Source: Hydrogenophaga sp. (GTDB lineage: Bacteria > Pseudomonadota > Gammaproteobacteria > Burkholderiales > Burkholderiaceae_C). From it: a stretch of 64,000 bases of DNA. Position 1 is the first letter of the stretch. Each line of letters begins with the position of its first letter. The stretch spans positions 930,001 to 994,000 of the forward strand of contig NZ_JAUCZF010000001.1 of assembly GCF_030373245.1 (NCBI RefSeq). The letters run 5' to 3'. The position numbers and the translations under genes are program-made. The notes below the pieces were generated by a model. That model had not been told where the DNA came from and searched no databases. It was given only the letters and a program-made list of their open reading frames with translations. Shown one piece after another: positions 1 to 10,500 of this stretch.

Positions 1-26
1 AAGCCTGGCGCCCGCCAGGCTTTTTT
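1..26 (+). terminator. Rho-independent terminator
   Basis: A 10-bp stem (AAGCCTGGCG paired with CGCCAGGCTT) is followed directly by six T residues on the plus strand. It would end a plus-strand gene lying left of the window. On the minus strand it sits just past the stop of the AbrB-type gene, so it may serve both directions. Confidence 0.8.
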
Positions 27-35
27 GTGGGCGCC

Positions 36-1139
36 TCAGTTTTTCGTTGCACGGATTCGCCAGCGGTAGAGTGGCTCCACCAGCACCAGCACCGCGACCA
101 GGCGACAGACCTGAAACGCGGTCACCACCGGTACACCGAGCTGCAGCACCTTGGCGGTGATCGCCATCTCGGCGATGCCGCCGGGCGCCGTGCCCAGCAC
201 CAGCGTGGCCAGGTGCAGACCGGTCAGGCGGGCCATGCCCCAGCCAAATACTGCGCTCACCGCCATCATGAATCCGGTGGCCAGCGCCACCGAGATCAGC
301 CAGCGCGGGGCGGTGTGCAGGAAAGCGGGCGTGAAGCGCACGCCCAGGCTCACACCAATGACGAGCTGCGCCGCAGCGGTGAGCCAGTCGGGCAGGGCCG
401 ACCAGGTCTGGCCCGAGAGAGTCAGCACCATGGCCACCACCAATGACCCGATGAACCAGGGATTCGCCCGATCCAGCCGAAGCATGACGGCCACACCCGC
501 CAGTGTCGCCGCGGCGAGCGCCGCCAGGCCCAGCGGTCGCACCGTCTGCACACCCGCCAGGCTCAGGTCCAGCCCGTGCACGCCCCAGGCCTGCAAGGCA
601 AACGGGATCGTCAAGGTGACGAGCAGCAGGCGCAGGCTGTGGGCAGCCGCCACCAGATCGGTGCGCGCGCCGTGGCGCTCCGAAATCAGCGTCATCTCGG
701 ACGCAGCACCGATGGCGCCAGCGAAAAACATGGTGCTGCCCACCTGGGCGGGCGCCAGGCCTGCAATGCGCCCCGCGTGCACGCGCTGCAACCAGGCGCC
801 AAAGCCCACACCCAGCAGCAAGGCCCAGGCAATGGCCAACGCAATCGCCCACCACAGGCCTGCCACCAGCCGCCCCACCTCGGGCGTGAAATACAGTCCC
901 AGCGCCGCTCCGATCACCCACTGGCCGGTGTTTCGGAGCGGCACCCAGCTCGCCACGGGTACGCCGGCCAGCGACAGGAGCGAGGTAACGACCAAGGGGC
1001 CGATCATCCAGGGCACGGGCGTGCCCAGCCAGACACACAGGCCGGCAGCAGCCAGCGCGAGCAGCAGGGTCAGCGCGATCCGGCGCCAGGCATCCGCAGT
1101 AGGCAAAGAAGTGAACCCGTCAGGTATGCGCAGCGCCAT
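36..1139 (-). CDS. AbrB family membrane protein
   Basis: Polytopic inner-membrane protein of the AbrB/AbrB-duplication family, often mislabelled ammonia monooxygenase; its transport or regulatory role is not settled. The translation shows two halves, each with a proline-glycine membrane core: PWMIGPL followed by GALGLYFTPE in the first, and NPWFIGSL followed by GVSLGVRFTP in the second, with a GTAPGGIAEMAITA signature near the C terminus. At about 367 residues the length fits the family. I chose the ATG at 1139; a GTG at 1160 is also possible, and neither has a clear ribosome-binding site. It is divergent from the ChaN-like gene with only about 34 bases between the starts, so promoters must overlap coding DNA. 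Confidence 0.85.
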   Translation of the reverse strand: MALRIPDGFTSLPTADAWRRIALTLLLALAAAGLCVWLGTPVPWMIGPLVVTSLLSLAGVPVASWVPLRNTGQWVIGAALGLYFTPEVGRLVAGLWWAIALAIAWALLLGVGFGAWLQRVHAGRIAGLAPAQVGSTMFFAGAIGAASEMTLISERHGARTDLVAAAHSLRLLLVTLTIPFALQAWGVHGLDLSLAGVQTVRPLGLAALAAATLAGVAVMLRLDRANPWFIGSLVVAMVLTLSGQTWSALPDWLTAAAQLVIGVSLGVRFTPAFLHTAPRWLISVALATGFMMAVSAVFGWGMARLTGLHLATLVLGTAPGGIAEMAITAKVLQLGVPVVTAFQVCRLVAVLVLVEPLYRWRIRATKN

Positions 1140-1173
1140 CACGCGAGCGCTGAATAACACCTAGTATCTTGCG

Positions 1174-2010
1174 ATGAACTGTCGAACCGCTGTCGGGCGC
1201 TCTGTCGCCAGCATGACCCTTTGCATGGCAGCACTGGCCGGCTGCGCGGTGCCGGCCACGCCCAGATCCGTGACTGAAGAGGCGCGCCAGGCATTGCAGC
1301 AGCTCTTGCCCGCCACGCTCCTGCTGGTGGGCGAGCAGCACGACGCGCCCGAGCACCAGGCTTTGCAGGCCGAGCTGGTGCGCCAGCTGGCGGAGACCGG
1401 CCGGCTGGGCGCCCTGGTGCTGGAGATGGCAGACGCCGGCCAGACCACACAAGGCCTCTCCCCGGCGGCCAGCGAAAGCGCGGTGCAGGCGCGCCTGCGG
1501 TGGCAGCAGAATCCGCAGCAATGGGCCTGGTCGGCCTATGGGCCGAGCATCATGGTCGCGGTGCGCGGCGGCGTGCCGGTGCTGGGGGGCAACCTGCCGG
1601 CGTCGCAGGTGCGCAGCGCGATGCAGGACGATTCGCTGGACCAGCGCCTGGGCGAGCCGGCCCTGCGCCAGCAACGCGACAACATCCGGGAAGGCCACTG
1701 CGGTTTGCTGCCCGAGTCCCAGATCACACCCATGACCCGCGTGCAGATCGCGCGCGATCTGACGATGGCCCGCACCCTGTCCAATGCCGCGCACCCGCGC
1801 CGCGTGGCGGTGCTGATCGCCGGCAACCAGCACATGCGCCGCGACCTGGGCGTGCCGGTGCACTTGAGCAGCGGCCTGGAAACCCGCGTGCTGATGGCCG
1901 TGGCCGATGGCGATGCAGCAGCGCCCAACGCGGCTGACCGGATCTGGCGCAGCCCGCCGCGCGCACCGCGCGATTACTGTGCCGAGTTCAAGCAGCAGAT
2001 GAAGCGCTGA
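1174..2010 (+). CDS. ChaN-like lipoprotein (DUF399)
   Basis: Predicted lipoprotein of the ChaN family, whose characterised Campylobacter member binds haem at the outer membrane. The N terminus is a short lipoprotein signal ending in LAGC, with Cys24 as the lipidated residue. The family signature GEQHD lies at residues 53-57, and a second conserved stretch, AGNQHMRRDLGVP, sits near residue 215. The length of 278 residues is normal. No iron-uptake genes are adjacent, so a haem role is an inference from the family. The start has no obvious Shine-Dalgarno; an internal ATG at 1213 would still keep the lipobox. Confidence 0.82.
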   Translation: MNCRTAVGRSVASMTLCMAALAGCAVPATPRSVTEEARQALQQLLPATLLLVGEQHDAPEHQALQAELVRQLAETGRLGALVLEMADAGQTTQGLSPAASESAVQARLRWQQNPQQWAWSAYGPSIMVAVRGGVPVLGGNLPASQVRSAMQDDSLDQRLGEPALRQQRDNIREGHCGLLPESQITPMTRVQIARDLTMARTLSNAAHPRRVAVLIAGNQHMRRDLGVPVHLSSGLETRVLMAVADGDAAAPNAADRIWRSPPRAPRDYCAEFKQQMKR

Positions 2011-2034
2011 AGCCGGCTGGCCATGCGCCAGGTC

Positions 2035-3375
2035 TTAGGCGTGCTTCTTGATCGAGTCGGCCAACACGCCGACCATTTGATCGATGTGCGAGGCCTCTAC
2101 GATGAAGGGCGGGGCAAACACCAGGTTCTCGCCCGCGTTGCGCACGAGAACACCGCGGTGGTAACAGTCCATGAAAATGTCAAACACCCGCTTGCCGGGC
2201 ATGCCCGGCACCGGCGCGAGCTCAACCGCCGCCGCCAGGCCCAGGCTTCGGATACCGATTACGTTGGGCAGGCCTTTGAGTGCGCTGTGCATGGCGTCAC
2301 CCAGCACCCGGCCCATGTCGCCCGCGCGGGTGAAGAGCTGTTCCTGTTCGAAAAGATCCAGCGTGGCCAGCGCAGCGGCACAGGCCACCGGGTGGCCGGA
2401 ATAGGTGTAACCGTGAAAAAACTCGATGGCATGACCCGGCGCGCTGCCATGGGCGCCCATCATGGCGTCGTAGATGCGGTCGGTGCAGATCACGCCGCCC
2501 AGCGGAACCACACCGTTGGTGACTGCCTTGGCGAAATTGAGCATGTCGGGTTGCACGCCGTAGAAATCTGACGCAAACGGCTGGCCCAGGCGACCGAAAC
2601 CGGTGATGACTTCGTCGAAGATCAGCAGGATGCCGTGCTTGTCGCAAATCTCGCGCAGGCGCTTCAAATAGCCCTGAGGCGGGATGTACCAGCCCGCGCT
2701 GCCTGCCACCGGCTCGACGATCACCGCCGCCACGTTGCTCGGGTCGTGCAGCGGCAGGATGCGGTTTTCCAGTTCGAGCAGCAGGTCTTCGGTCCACAGC
2801 GGCTCGGCGTTGTGGATGTAGGCGTGGTTCACGGGGTCGTGGATGAAACGCAGGTGATCGACCCGGGGCAGCAGCGCCGTGCCGTAGACCTTGCGGTTAG
2901 CTGGAATGCCGCCCACGCTCATGCCGCCAAAACCCACGCCGTGATAACCACGCTCACGGCCGATGAACATGTTGCGGTGCCCCTCGCCGCGCGCACGGTG
3001 GTAGGCCAGCGCCACCTTGAGCGAGGTGTCGGCCGCCTCCGAGCCAGAGTTGCAGAACAGCACCTTGTTCAGGTCGCCCGGCGCCATGGCGGCAATCTTT
3101 TCGGCCGCGCGAAACGCCTGGTCGTTGCTCACATTGAAGGCGGTCGCATAGTCGAGTGTGTCGAGCTGCTTCTTGATCGCTTCGTTGATCGGCTTGCGGT
3201 TGTGGCCCGCGCCCACGCACCACAGGCTGGAGATGCCATCGATCACCTGGCGCCCGTCGTGGGTGGTGAAGTGCATGCCGTCGGCGGCGACAAAGATGCG
3301 CGGGTCGTCTTTGAAGCTGCGGTTGGGCGTGAAGGGCAACCACTGGTTGTCCATGCGAAGGTCGTTGTAGGCCAT
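2035..3375 (-). CDS. Class III aminotransferase, omega-amino-acid:pyruvate type
   Basis: PLP-dependent class III aminotransferase of 446 residues. The PLP lysine is K283 in FAKAVTNG and the pyridine-nitrogen aspartate is D254 in LIFDEVITGFGR. The N terminus (WLPFTPNRSFKDDPR, then LWCVGAGHNR) resembles beta-alanine:pyruvate and omega-amino-acid:pyruvate transaminases more than acetylornithine or GABA enzymes. Probable role: moving the amino group of an omega-amino acid or amine to pyruvate in the cytoplasm. GGAG lies a few bases before the ATG. It is divergent from purU and has no catabolic partner beside it, so the substrate cannot be fixed from context. Confidence 0.88.
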   Translation of the reverse strand: MAYNDLRMDNQWLPFTPNRSFKDDPRIFVAADGMHFTTHDGRQVIDGISSLWCVGAGHNRKPINEAIKKQLDTLDYATAFNVSNDQAFRAAEKIAAMAPGDLNKVLFCNSGSEAADTSLKVALAYHRARGEGHRNMFIGRERGYHGVGFGGMSVGGIPANRKVYGTALLPRVDHLRFIHDPVNHAYIHNAEPLWTEDLLLELENRILPLHDPSNVAAVIVEPVAGSAGWYIPPQGYLKRLREICDKHGILLIFDEVITGFGRLGQPFASDFYGVQPDMLNFAKAVTNGVVPLGGVICTDRIYDAMMGAHGSAPGHAIEFFHGYTYSGHPVACAAALATLDLFEQEQLFTRAGDMGRVLGDAMHSALKGLPNVIGIRSLGLAAAVELAPVPGMPGKRVFDIFMDCYHRGVLVRNAGENLVFAPPFIVEASHIDQMVGVLADSIKKHA

Positions 3376-3482
3376 GCGGCGTCTCCTGGAGGGCTGACCC
3401 TCGATTTTGGCACTTCGTCGGATCTTGGGCAGGAGCCACTGCGCCCGCCTCGCGCCAGCCCACCTGCGACAATGCTCAGGCC

Positions 3483-4331
3483 ATGAAAAACAGCTATGTC
3501 CTTACCTTGAGTTGCCCGGATCGCCCGGGCATCGTGCACGCCGTCTCGGGCTTTCTGCTGGAGCGCGGTGGCAACATCGAAGAAGCCGCCCAATTCAACG
3601 ACCATGGCACTGGCCTGTTTTTTCTGCGAGTGCAGTTCACCTGCAGTCAGCTGACACCGGAAGATCTGCGCCTCCACCTGCAGCTGTTTGCCGAGCCCCT
3701 GGCCATGCAGTGGAGCCTGCACCCGCTGGCCCAGTCGATGCCCACCGTGATCTTCGTCAGCAAGGACGGCCACTGCCTGAACGATCTGATGTTCCGCTGG
3801 AAGAGCGGCCTGCTGCGGCTCGACATCCGCGCCATCGTCAGCAACCACCGCGACTTCTACCAGCTCGCGGCGGGCTACAACGTGCCGTTTCACCACATCC
3901 CGATCACCGCAACCAGCAAGGCGCAGGCCGAGGCACGGCAGCTCGAAGTGATTCGCAGCGAGGGCGCCGAGCTGGTGGTGCTGGCGCGCTACATGCAGAT
4001 CCTGAGCGATGGCCTGTGCCGCGAGCTTGCGGGCAAGGCGATCAACATCCACCACAGCTTCCTGCCCAGTTTCAAGGGCGCCAAGCCCTACCACCAGGCG
4101 CATGATCGTGGTGTCAAGCTGATCGGTGCCACCGCGCACTACGTGACGACCGACCTCGACGAGGGCCCGATCATCGAGCAGGACGTGGCCCGCGTGGACC
4201 ACACCGATGCCGTGGAGGACCTGACCGCCCTGGGTCGGGACACCGAGAGCCAGGTGCTGGCACGCGCTGTGAAGTGGCACAGCGAACACCGCGTGCTGCT
4301 CAACGGTCACAAGACAGTTGTATTCAAATGA
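3483..4331 (+). CDS. purU: Formyltetrahydrofolate deformylase
   Basis: Hydrolyses 10-formyl-tetrahydrofolate to formate and tetrahydrofolate, balancing one-carbon pools and supplying formate for purine synthesis. Residues 1-80 form an ACT domain (LSCPDRPGIVHAVSGFL) and residues 88-282 a formyltransferase fold. The catalytic triad is visible as N188 and H190 in NIHHSFLPSF and D226 in TTDLDEGPI. The full length of 282 residues is standard. The gene stands alone, divergent from the aminotransferase and followed 127 bases later by a LysR gene on the same strand. Confidence 0.95.
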   Translation: MKNSYVLTLSCPDRPGIVHAVSGFLLERGGNIEEAAQFNDHGTGLFFLRVQFTCSQLTPEDLRLHLQLFAEPLAMQWSLHPLAQSMPTVIFVSKDGHCLNDLMFRWKSGLLRLDIRAIVSNHRDFYQLAAGYNVPFHHIPITATSKAQAEARQLEVIRSEGAELVVLARYMQILSDGLCRELAGKAINIHHSFLPSFKGAKPYHQAHDRGVKLIGATAHYVTTDLDEGPIIEQDVARVDHTDAVEDLTALGRDTESQVLARAVKWHSEHRVLLNGHKTVVFK

Positions 4332-4458
4332 CCAGAACACCACCCGATGCGGCCCTGCAGGCTTTTGTCCACCACGGCTGGCGCACGTTTGCTTCGGGAC
4401 GGTCATGTGCGGCGTGTCTGTCACACATCGCCTCGTTCTTTACCACTGAGGACTCCAT

Positions 4459-5328
4459 GTGACGCTCCGCATCCCTCCCATTCAGTGCCTGCTGACCTTT
4501 GAAGCGCTGGCGCGGTTGCGCAGCGTCACGCAGACCAGCGAAGAGCTGTGTGTGACGCCGAGTGCTGTCAGCCACCGGATCAAACAGCTGGAGCAGATCC
4601 TCGGCACCAAATTGTTCGGCCGGGCGGATTTTTCGCTCACCACCGATGGCAGCGAGTATCTGGCTCATGTGCGCGAAGGCTTGGCCACACTGCAAAGGTT
4701 TCCCAGCAGCGATGCCGCACCAGGGCGCCGAAAACTGCGCGTGGCGGCTCCGCCGACCTTCGCCCGCACCATTCTGTTGCCCCGCCTGAAGCAGTTCAAC
4801 GAGGCCTATCCCGAGATCGATCTCACACTGCAGGTGAGCATTCCGCTGCTCGATGTCGTGGCCGAAGACGCCGATCTCATGATCCGGTTCGGCACCGGGC
4901 GCTATGCCGATGTGGAGCACCTGTGCCTGATGAAGGACGAGGTGACACCCATGGCCTCACCCGGTTTCGCGCGCGAGCACGGGCCCTTCGAAGGGCCCGA
5001 AGACCTCGAAGGCGTGCCGCTGCTTCGCAGCCCGCTGGAGCCCTGGCGAACCTGGTTTGCCGCGCACGATCTGGACTGGCCCGAACCCGTCGACGGCTCG
5101 CAGTTCAACGACATGGGCCTGCTCAGCGACGGCGCCGCGTGTGACATGGGTGTGGCGCTGGTGCGCCTGAAGCTGGCCGCGCCCTGGCTGGAGAGCGGAC
5201 GCCTGGTGCCGCTGTACAACCGCCACGTGCCCAGCCCTCATGCCCACTACCTGTGCTGGCGCACCGGCACCATGGAGCGCTGGGAATGCACCGCATTCTC
5301 GGACTGGCTCAAGAAGAGCCTGGGCTGA
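4459..5328 (+). CDS. LysR-family regulator, GcvA-like
   Basis: LysR-type transcription regulator of 289 residues: an N-terminal winged helix-turn-helix (residues about 5-65, with VTQTSEELCVTPSAVSHRIKQLE) and a C-terminal effector-binding domain. The recognition-helix style SAVSHRIKQLE and the overall layout place it near the GcvA group. The start is the GTG at 4459; the overlapping ATG at 4457 runs straight into TGA and cannot be used. It sits downstream of purU on the same strand, but the 127-base gap suggests its own promoter. Target genes are not evident. Confidence 0.88.
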   Translation: MTLRIPPIQCLLTFEALARLRSVTQTSEELCVTPSAVSHRIKQLEQILGTKLFGRADFSLTTDGSEYLAHVREGLATLQRFPSSDAAPGRRKLRVAAPPTFARTILLPRLKQFNEAYPEIDLTLQVSIPLLDVVAEDADLMIRFGTGRYADVEHLCLMKDEVTPMASPGFAREHGPFEGPEDLEGVPLLRSPLEPWRTWFAAHDLDWPEPVDGSQFNDMGLLSDGAACDMGVALVRLKLAAPWLESGRLVPLYNRHVPSPHAHYLCWRTGTMERWECTAFSDWLKKSLG

Positions 5329-5345
5329 GGTCGTATCCTCCGCTG

Positions 5346-5380
5346 CGCCGCGGCGCGGGTGCCAGCACCCAGCCGCGGCG
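5346..5380. terminator. Convergent GC-rich double hairpin
   Basis: Between the convergent LysR and Hsp20 genes the arms CGCCGCGGC (5346-5354) and GCCGCGGCG (5372-5380) pair perfectly, enclosing a second perfect pair GGGTGC/GCACCC. There is no T-tract on either side, so intrinsic termination would be weak; a role as a convergent barrier is an inference. Confidence 0.5.
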
Positions 5381-5394
5381 ACGGATATCGACGC

Positions 5395-5817
5395 TCACTC
5401 GATGGTCAGGCGCTGGCCAGCCACGACTGCCTTCTTGGGCAGCGTGAGCTGCAACACGCCGTTTTCGCACTTGGCTTTGGCCGCGGCGTCGTCGATGTCG
5501 ACCGGCATCTGGAAACTGCGCGAGACTGCGCCGTAGTAGCGCTCGCTGCGCAGCAACTTTTCGCCTTCACTCTGCCGATCCTCCTGCTTGATCTCGGCGC
5601 GCACGGTGACCACATTGCCTTCGACGGTCACCTGGATGTCTTCTTTCGGCACCCCAGGCACTTCCGCCAGCACGTTGAAGGCCGTGGGCGTTTCTTTCAC
5701 GTCGACCTTGATCTGCGCAGGCAGCGGGTCGCCGTGCAAGGGCTTGACGTAAAAACCGGGGGTGACGTCCTTGAAAAAGTCGTCAAACAGACCGGAACGG
5801 GCAATCAGACTGTTCAT
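5395..5817 (-). CDS. Small heat-shock protein, Hsp20 family
   Basis: ATP-independent holdase chaperone of 140 residues. The alpha-crystallin domain covers about residues 38-140 with the usual landmarks FNVLAEVPGVPKEDI and NGVLQLTLPKK; the N-terminal arm (MNSLIARSGLFDDFFKD) is typical of proteobacterial Hsp20. The C-terminal extension is very short and ends in LTIE without a clear I-X-I motif. AAGGAG is placed well before the ATG. A sigma-32-like CTTGAAA element lies about 80 bases upstream. Confidence 0.92.
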   Translation of the reverse strand: MNSLIARSGLFDDFFKDVTPGFYVKPLHGDPLPAQIKVDVKETPTAFNVLAEVPGVPKEDIQVTVEGNVVTVRAEIKQEDRQSEGEKLLRSERYYGAVSRSFQMPVDIDDAAAKAKCENGVLQLTLPKKAVVAGQRLTIE

Positions 5818-5892
5818 GGCAATACTCCTTGGATGACGTGAAAGCGGGCGTGCGTGGCGCCCTGTTCAGAAACTGGAGGTGATGGCCCTGAA

Positions 5893-5899
5893 TTTCAAG
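5893..5899 (-). promoter_or_regulatory. Possible sigma-32 -35 element for hsp20
   Basis: Read on the minus strand this is CTTGAAA, a perfect match to the sigma-32 -35 core, located upstream of the Hsp20 gene. The expected CCCCAT-type -10 element is only poorly matched (CCTCCAG after about 13 bases), so the call is tentative. Confidence 0.35.
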
Positions 5900-6038
5900 A
5901 GGTCTTTGTCGTGGCAAGTCGGTGCGCTCAAAGCTTGCTGCAAGTTTCTTCATGCAGCGCCGGGCCCATTGACCTACACTGTTTTGCCGGTCTGATGCCT
6001 TGCCCAGATCGATTCTGCCGACCGTCCGGACGCCCGCC

Positions 6039-7541
6039 ATGAACGCACCCACCTCCGCCCTCCAGACCACCCAGCTCAGCCGCGTCACGCGGCAGGCCGA
6101 GGTGGTCTCTGCCCTGCAAGCCGAGCTGCCAGCACACGCCCTGCTGTGGCAATCGGAGGACACCGTACCTTACGAATGCGACGGACTGACCGCCTACCGC
6201 GAGCGCCCGCTGGTAGTGGCCTTGCCGGAAACGGAGGCCCAGGTGGCGGCCGTGCTGCGCACCTGTCACGCGATGTCGGTTCCGGTGGTCGCCCGCGGCG
6301 CCGGCACGGGTCTCTCCGGTGGAGCGATGCCTCACGCCATGGGCGTGACCTTGTCGCTGGCCAAGTTCAACCACATCGTGTCGATCGACCCGCGTTCGCG
6401 CACGGCGGTGGTGCAGGGCGGCGTGCGCAACCTGGCCATCTCCGAGGCTGCCGCGCCCCACGGCCTGTACTACGCGCCCGACCCGAGCAGCCAGATCGCC
6501 TGCACCATCGGCGGCAACGTAGCCGAGAACTCCGGTGGTGTGCACTGCCTGAAATACGGGCTGACGGTGCACAACGTGCTGCAGGTGCGCGGCTTCACCA
6601 TTGAGGGCGAGCCCGTTACCTTCGGCGGCGGGGCGCTCGACACCCCCGGCCTGGACCTGCTGTCGCTGATCATCGGCAGCGAAGGCATGCTGGCCGTGAC
6701 AACCGAGGTCACAGTCAAGCTGGTGCCCAAGCCGCAACTCGCGCGCTGCATCATGGCCAGCTTCGACGACATTCAAAAAGCCGGCGATGCAGTGGCTTCG
6801 GTCATCGCCGCCGGCATCATCCCGGCCGGCCTGGAAATGATGGACAAACCCATGACGGCCGCGGTGGAGGACTTCGTTCACGCCGGCTACGACCTGAATG
6901 CCGCTGCCATCCTGCTCTGCGAAAGTGACGGTACACCAGAGGAAGTCGAAGAAGAAATCGGCCGCATGAGTGAAGTGCTGCGACGCTGCGGCGCCACCGC
7001 GATCGCGGTGAGCAAGGACGAGGCCGAGCGCCTTCGCTTCTGGAGCGGGCGCAAGAACGCATTCCCGGCATCGGGCCGCATCAGTCCCGACTACATGTGC
7101 ATGGACTCGACCATTCCGCGCAAGCGACTGGCCGACATTCTGATCGCCATCAGCGAGATGGAAAAAAAGTACCAGCTGCGCTGCGCCAACGTGTTCCACG
7201 CCGGCGACGGCAATCTGCACCCGCTCATCCTGTTCGACGCCAACGACCCCGACCAGCTGCACCGCTGTGAGCTGTTTGGTGCGGACATCCTGGAGACCAG
7301 CGTGGCCATGGGGGGTACCGTCACCGGCGAGCACGGCGTAGGCGTGGAAAAGCTCAACAGCATGTGCGTGCAGTTTTCAGCCTCGGAAAACGCGCTGATG
7401 TTTGGCGTGAAGCGGGCCTTTGATACCAAAGAGCTACTGAACCCGGGCAAGGTGATCCCGACCCTGCAACGTTGTGCTGAGTACGGCAAGATGCTGGTGC
7501 GCGGCGGCCGTTTGGCACACCCGGAACTGCCCCGCTTTTGA
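6039..7541 (+). CDS. glcD: FAD-linked oxidase, glycolate oxidase GlcD-like
   Basis: Flavoprotein of the vanillyl-alcohol-oxidase superfamily that oxidises a 2-hydroxy acid such as glycolate or lactate. The FAD site is seen as VARGAGTGLSGGA near residue 87; the C-terminal cap carries FHAGDGNLHP and GTVTGEHGVGVEK, all typical of GlcD. The length of 500 residues matches GlcD. I chose the ATG at 6039 over an upstream TTG at 6000, since the family begins near this point. No glcE or glcF follows, so either partners lie elsewhere or this is a stand-alone homologue (D-lactate or 2-hydroxyglutarate type); the exact substrate is open. Confidence 0.85.
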   Translation: MNAPTSALQTTQLSRVTRQAEVVSALQAELPAHALLWQSEDTVPYECDGLTAYRERPLVVALPETEAQVAAVLRTCHAMSVPVVARGAGTGLSGGAMPHAMGVTLSLAKFNHIVSIDPRSRTAVVQGGVRNLAISEAAAPHGLYYAPDPSSQIACTIGGNVAENSGGVHCLKYGLTVHNVLQVRGFTIEGEPVTFGGGALDTPGLDLLSLIIGSEGMLAVTTEVTVKLVPKPQLARCIMASFDDIQKAGDAVASVIAAGIIPAGLEMMDKPMTAAVEDFVHAGYDLNAAAILLCESDGTPEEVEEEIGRMSEVLRRCGATAIAVSKDEAERLRFWSGRKNAFPASGRISPDYMCMDSTIPRKRLADILIAISEMEKKYQLRCANVFHAGDGNLHPLILFDANDPDQLHRCELFGADILETSVAMGGTVTGEHGVGVEKLNSMCVQFSASENALMFGVKRAFDTKELLNPGKVIPTLQRCAEYGKMLVRGGRLAHPELPRF

Positions 7542-7592
7542 GGGTCATATTTCACGCGGATCTCTCGGGAGGCTGCGGTACAGTGGGGCACG

Positions 7593-10500
7593 ATGAGTGC
7601 TTCTCACCCGCTTCGCGCCAGCTTGCGTGCTGTTCACCCGCCCGAGGTGGATGATTTCGCTCGCGAGCCTTCCTTGAGCAAGGAGCTGGAAGACCTGCGC
7701 GCCGAGAACGAGCATCTGCGCCGCGCGCTGGCCAGACAGCTCACACGATCACAGGACGCCGAAGCGGAAGCAGGTTTCGGCGGACTGCCGATCGAGTTCG
7801 ATTTCGTCAAGAGTGCTGCCGAGCACGAGACCGCCAAATTGCAATACGACGGCCTGCTGGCCGCCCTGGGTAAGGTGTTTCCGATCGGTGTGTTTCACAC
7901 CGATTCAGCAGGCCTGCTCACGCATGTGGACAACGAGCTGCAGCGCATCATGGGCTTGCCACGATCCGAATTTGCGAACTTCGGCTGGCTGAAGGCGGTG
8001 CATCCCGACGACCAGGCGATGGTTCAGCAGCGCTGGGCGGACTCGGTGTTGCTTGACGAGTCACAAAGCCTGGAGTTCCGTCTGCAGCGCGCCGACGGGT
8101 CGGTGGCCCATTTGCTGGTGCGGAACACGCCCATCCATGACCCGGTGGGTCGGCTCAGCGGTCAGATCGGATTCGTGCAGGACATCAGCGAATTGCGGGC
8201 ACTCGAGGCCGACGCCAAGCTCAAAGAAGAGCTCAACCGCCAGATCATCGCCAACAGCCCGGATTGCACCAAGGTGCTCGACCTGCAAGGGCGCGTGCTG
8301 CAGATGACGGCAAAGGGTTGCCAGCTGGTAGAAGTTGACGATTTCGAGACCGTGCGTCACAGCGACTGGACGACCTGGTGGCCCGACGATGGCGCTCTGG
8401 AGGCGCGCGCGGCGCTCATGAAAGCGGCTTGTGGCGAAACGGCCCGCTTTGTCGCCTTCGGTCCGACCTTCAAAGGCACACCCAAGTGGTGGGACACTGC
8501 CATCTCCCCGATCCGCAAGGCAGACGGCCAGACGGTGATGTTGCTGGTGGTGTCACGCGACATCAGCGAGGGGCACCAGCAACAGGAACAGATTCGGTCG
8601 CTCAACGAAGGCCTGGAAGCCCGTGTGGAGCAGCGAACACATGAGTTGGCGCTGGCGAATCAGCGCATTCAAGAGACGCTCGAAGACGCTCAGGCCCTGT
8701 ACAACCAGGCGCCCTGCGGCTACCACTCGGTGGACGCGAACGGCCTGTTAGTGCGCATCAACCAGACCGAACTTGACTGGCTAGGCTACCAGCGCGACGA
8801 GGTCATCGGGCGATTGCGTTTCCGTGATTTGGTCGTGCCCGACCAGGTCGAAATGATGAAACAGCGTCTGAGTCAACTCAAGCAGGGCAAAGCAGTCGAC
8901 CAGATTGAGGTTCACATGCGCCGGCGTGACGGCGGCACCCTTGTAGCACTGCTCAGCAGCACCGCCGCGTTCGATGCGCAGGGTCGCCTCCTCCACACCA
9001 ACGCCACGCTGGTGGACATCACCGCTCGCCAGCGCGCCGAAGCGGCGCTGTCCGAGCAACGCAGCTTCCTGCAGACCATCACCAACAGTGTGCCCGTGCA
9101 GCTGGCGTTTTTTGACAGCGGCCTGATCTGCCGTTTCGCCAACGCCAGCTACGGGCGCTGGCTCAACCAGGACCCGCAAAGCCTGATCGGTCTGCACCTG
9201 AGCCAGATCGCCCGGCCGGAGAACTACGCCAGTGCCCAGCCCCACCTCAAGGCGGCACTGGCCGGCGAAGTGCAGCGCTTCGAAGGAGCGCGCGCGTTCC
9301 CCGGCGGGCCGTCGTTTTATGCCAGCATCGAGTACACCCCGTATTGGCAGGACGGCGCGGTACAAGGCATCTTCATTCAGATGCTGGACATCAGCAGTCG
9401 CAAAGCCTCGGAAGACCAGGTATCACGGGCCAACCAGGCACTGGAATCGGCATTGGCGCAGGCTCAGTTGCTCTACAACCAGGCACCATGCGGTTACCAC
9501 TCCGTTGACCTCAGTGGCGTATACGTGGCCATCAACGACACGGAACTGGCCTGGCTGGGCTACACGCGGGACGAAGTGGTCGGCAAACTGACTTACCAAG
9601 ACCTCATGGTGCCGAAGAACGAAGAGATGCTGAAAGCCCGCCTGGAGCGACTGATAAGCCATGGCGTGGTCGAGCCAGCCGAGTACGAGATGCGCCGCCG
9701 GGACGGCAGCGTCTTCCCCGCGCTGGTCTCCTCGACCGCGGTGCGCGACGCGGATGGCAGGTATCTGCACAGCAACACCACGGTGGTGGACATCACCGAG
9801 CGGGTGTTGGCTGAAATGGCGCTTCGCACCAACCAGCGCTTCATCCAGGCCATCACCGACCATGTGCCCGGCGTGATCGCCTACCTCGACACCGAGCTCA
9901 GGTTCCGGTTCGCCAATGCCGAGCACCAGCGGATCTACGGCATAAACCCAGCCAAGATCGTGGGTCAGCATCTGCGCAACTGTGTGCCCGCCGAGGTTTG
10001 GCAAGACATCGCCTCCCGGATGCAGTCTGCTCTGCAGGGTGAGGTTCAGCAGTTTGAAGCCTGGCGCAAAACGGTGAATGGCGAGGCCATGTACATCAGT
10101 GCGAGCTATCTGCCGGATATGCACGAGGGCGAGGTCAAGGGTGTGTTTGTGCAGATCATTGACATCACCGAACGCAAGCGCATTGAGGAACGGGTAAGCC
10201 AGCTCAACACCGAGCTTGAGGCGCGGATCCAGGAGCGCTCGGCCGAGTTGCTCGAAAGCGAGCAACGCTTCAGGCTCATGGTCGACAACCTGCGCGAATA
10301 CTCGATTTTTTTCCTCGATGCCGAGGGTCGCATTACCGACTGGACCGACAGCGCGCAGCGCATGGACGGCTTTTCGCCCTCGGAAATGCTGGGGCGACAC
10401 TACGGTGCAATGCTTGAGATCGAGCACCCCGGTGATGGTCGCGATCAGGCCGAGAAGCTGCTGCGCCTGGCCGCTTCACGCGGCCAGCACGAAGTCAACA

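Noticed and set aside
4274-4462. 62-codon frame ending ATGTGA before the LysR gene
   Set aside because: It overlaps the end of purU in another frame, has no ribosome-binding site and no recognisable sequence.
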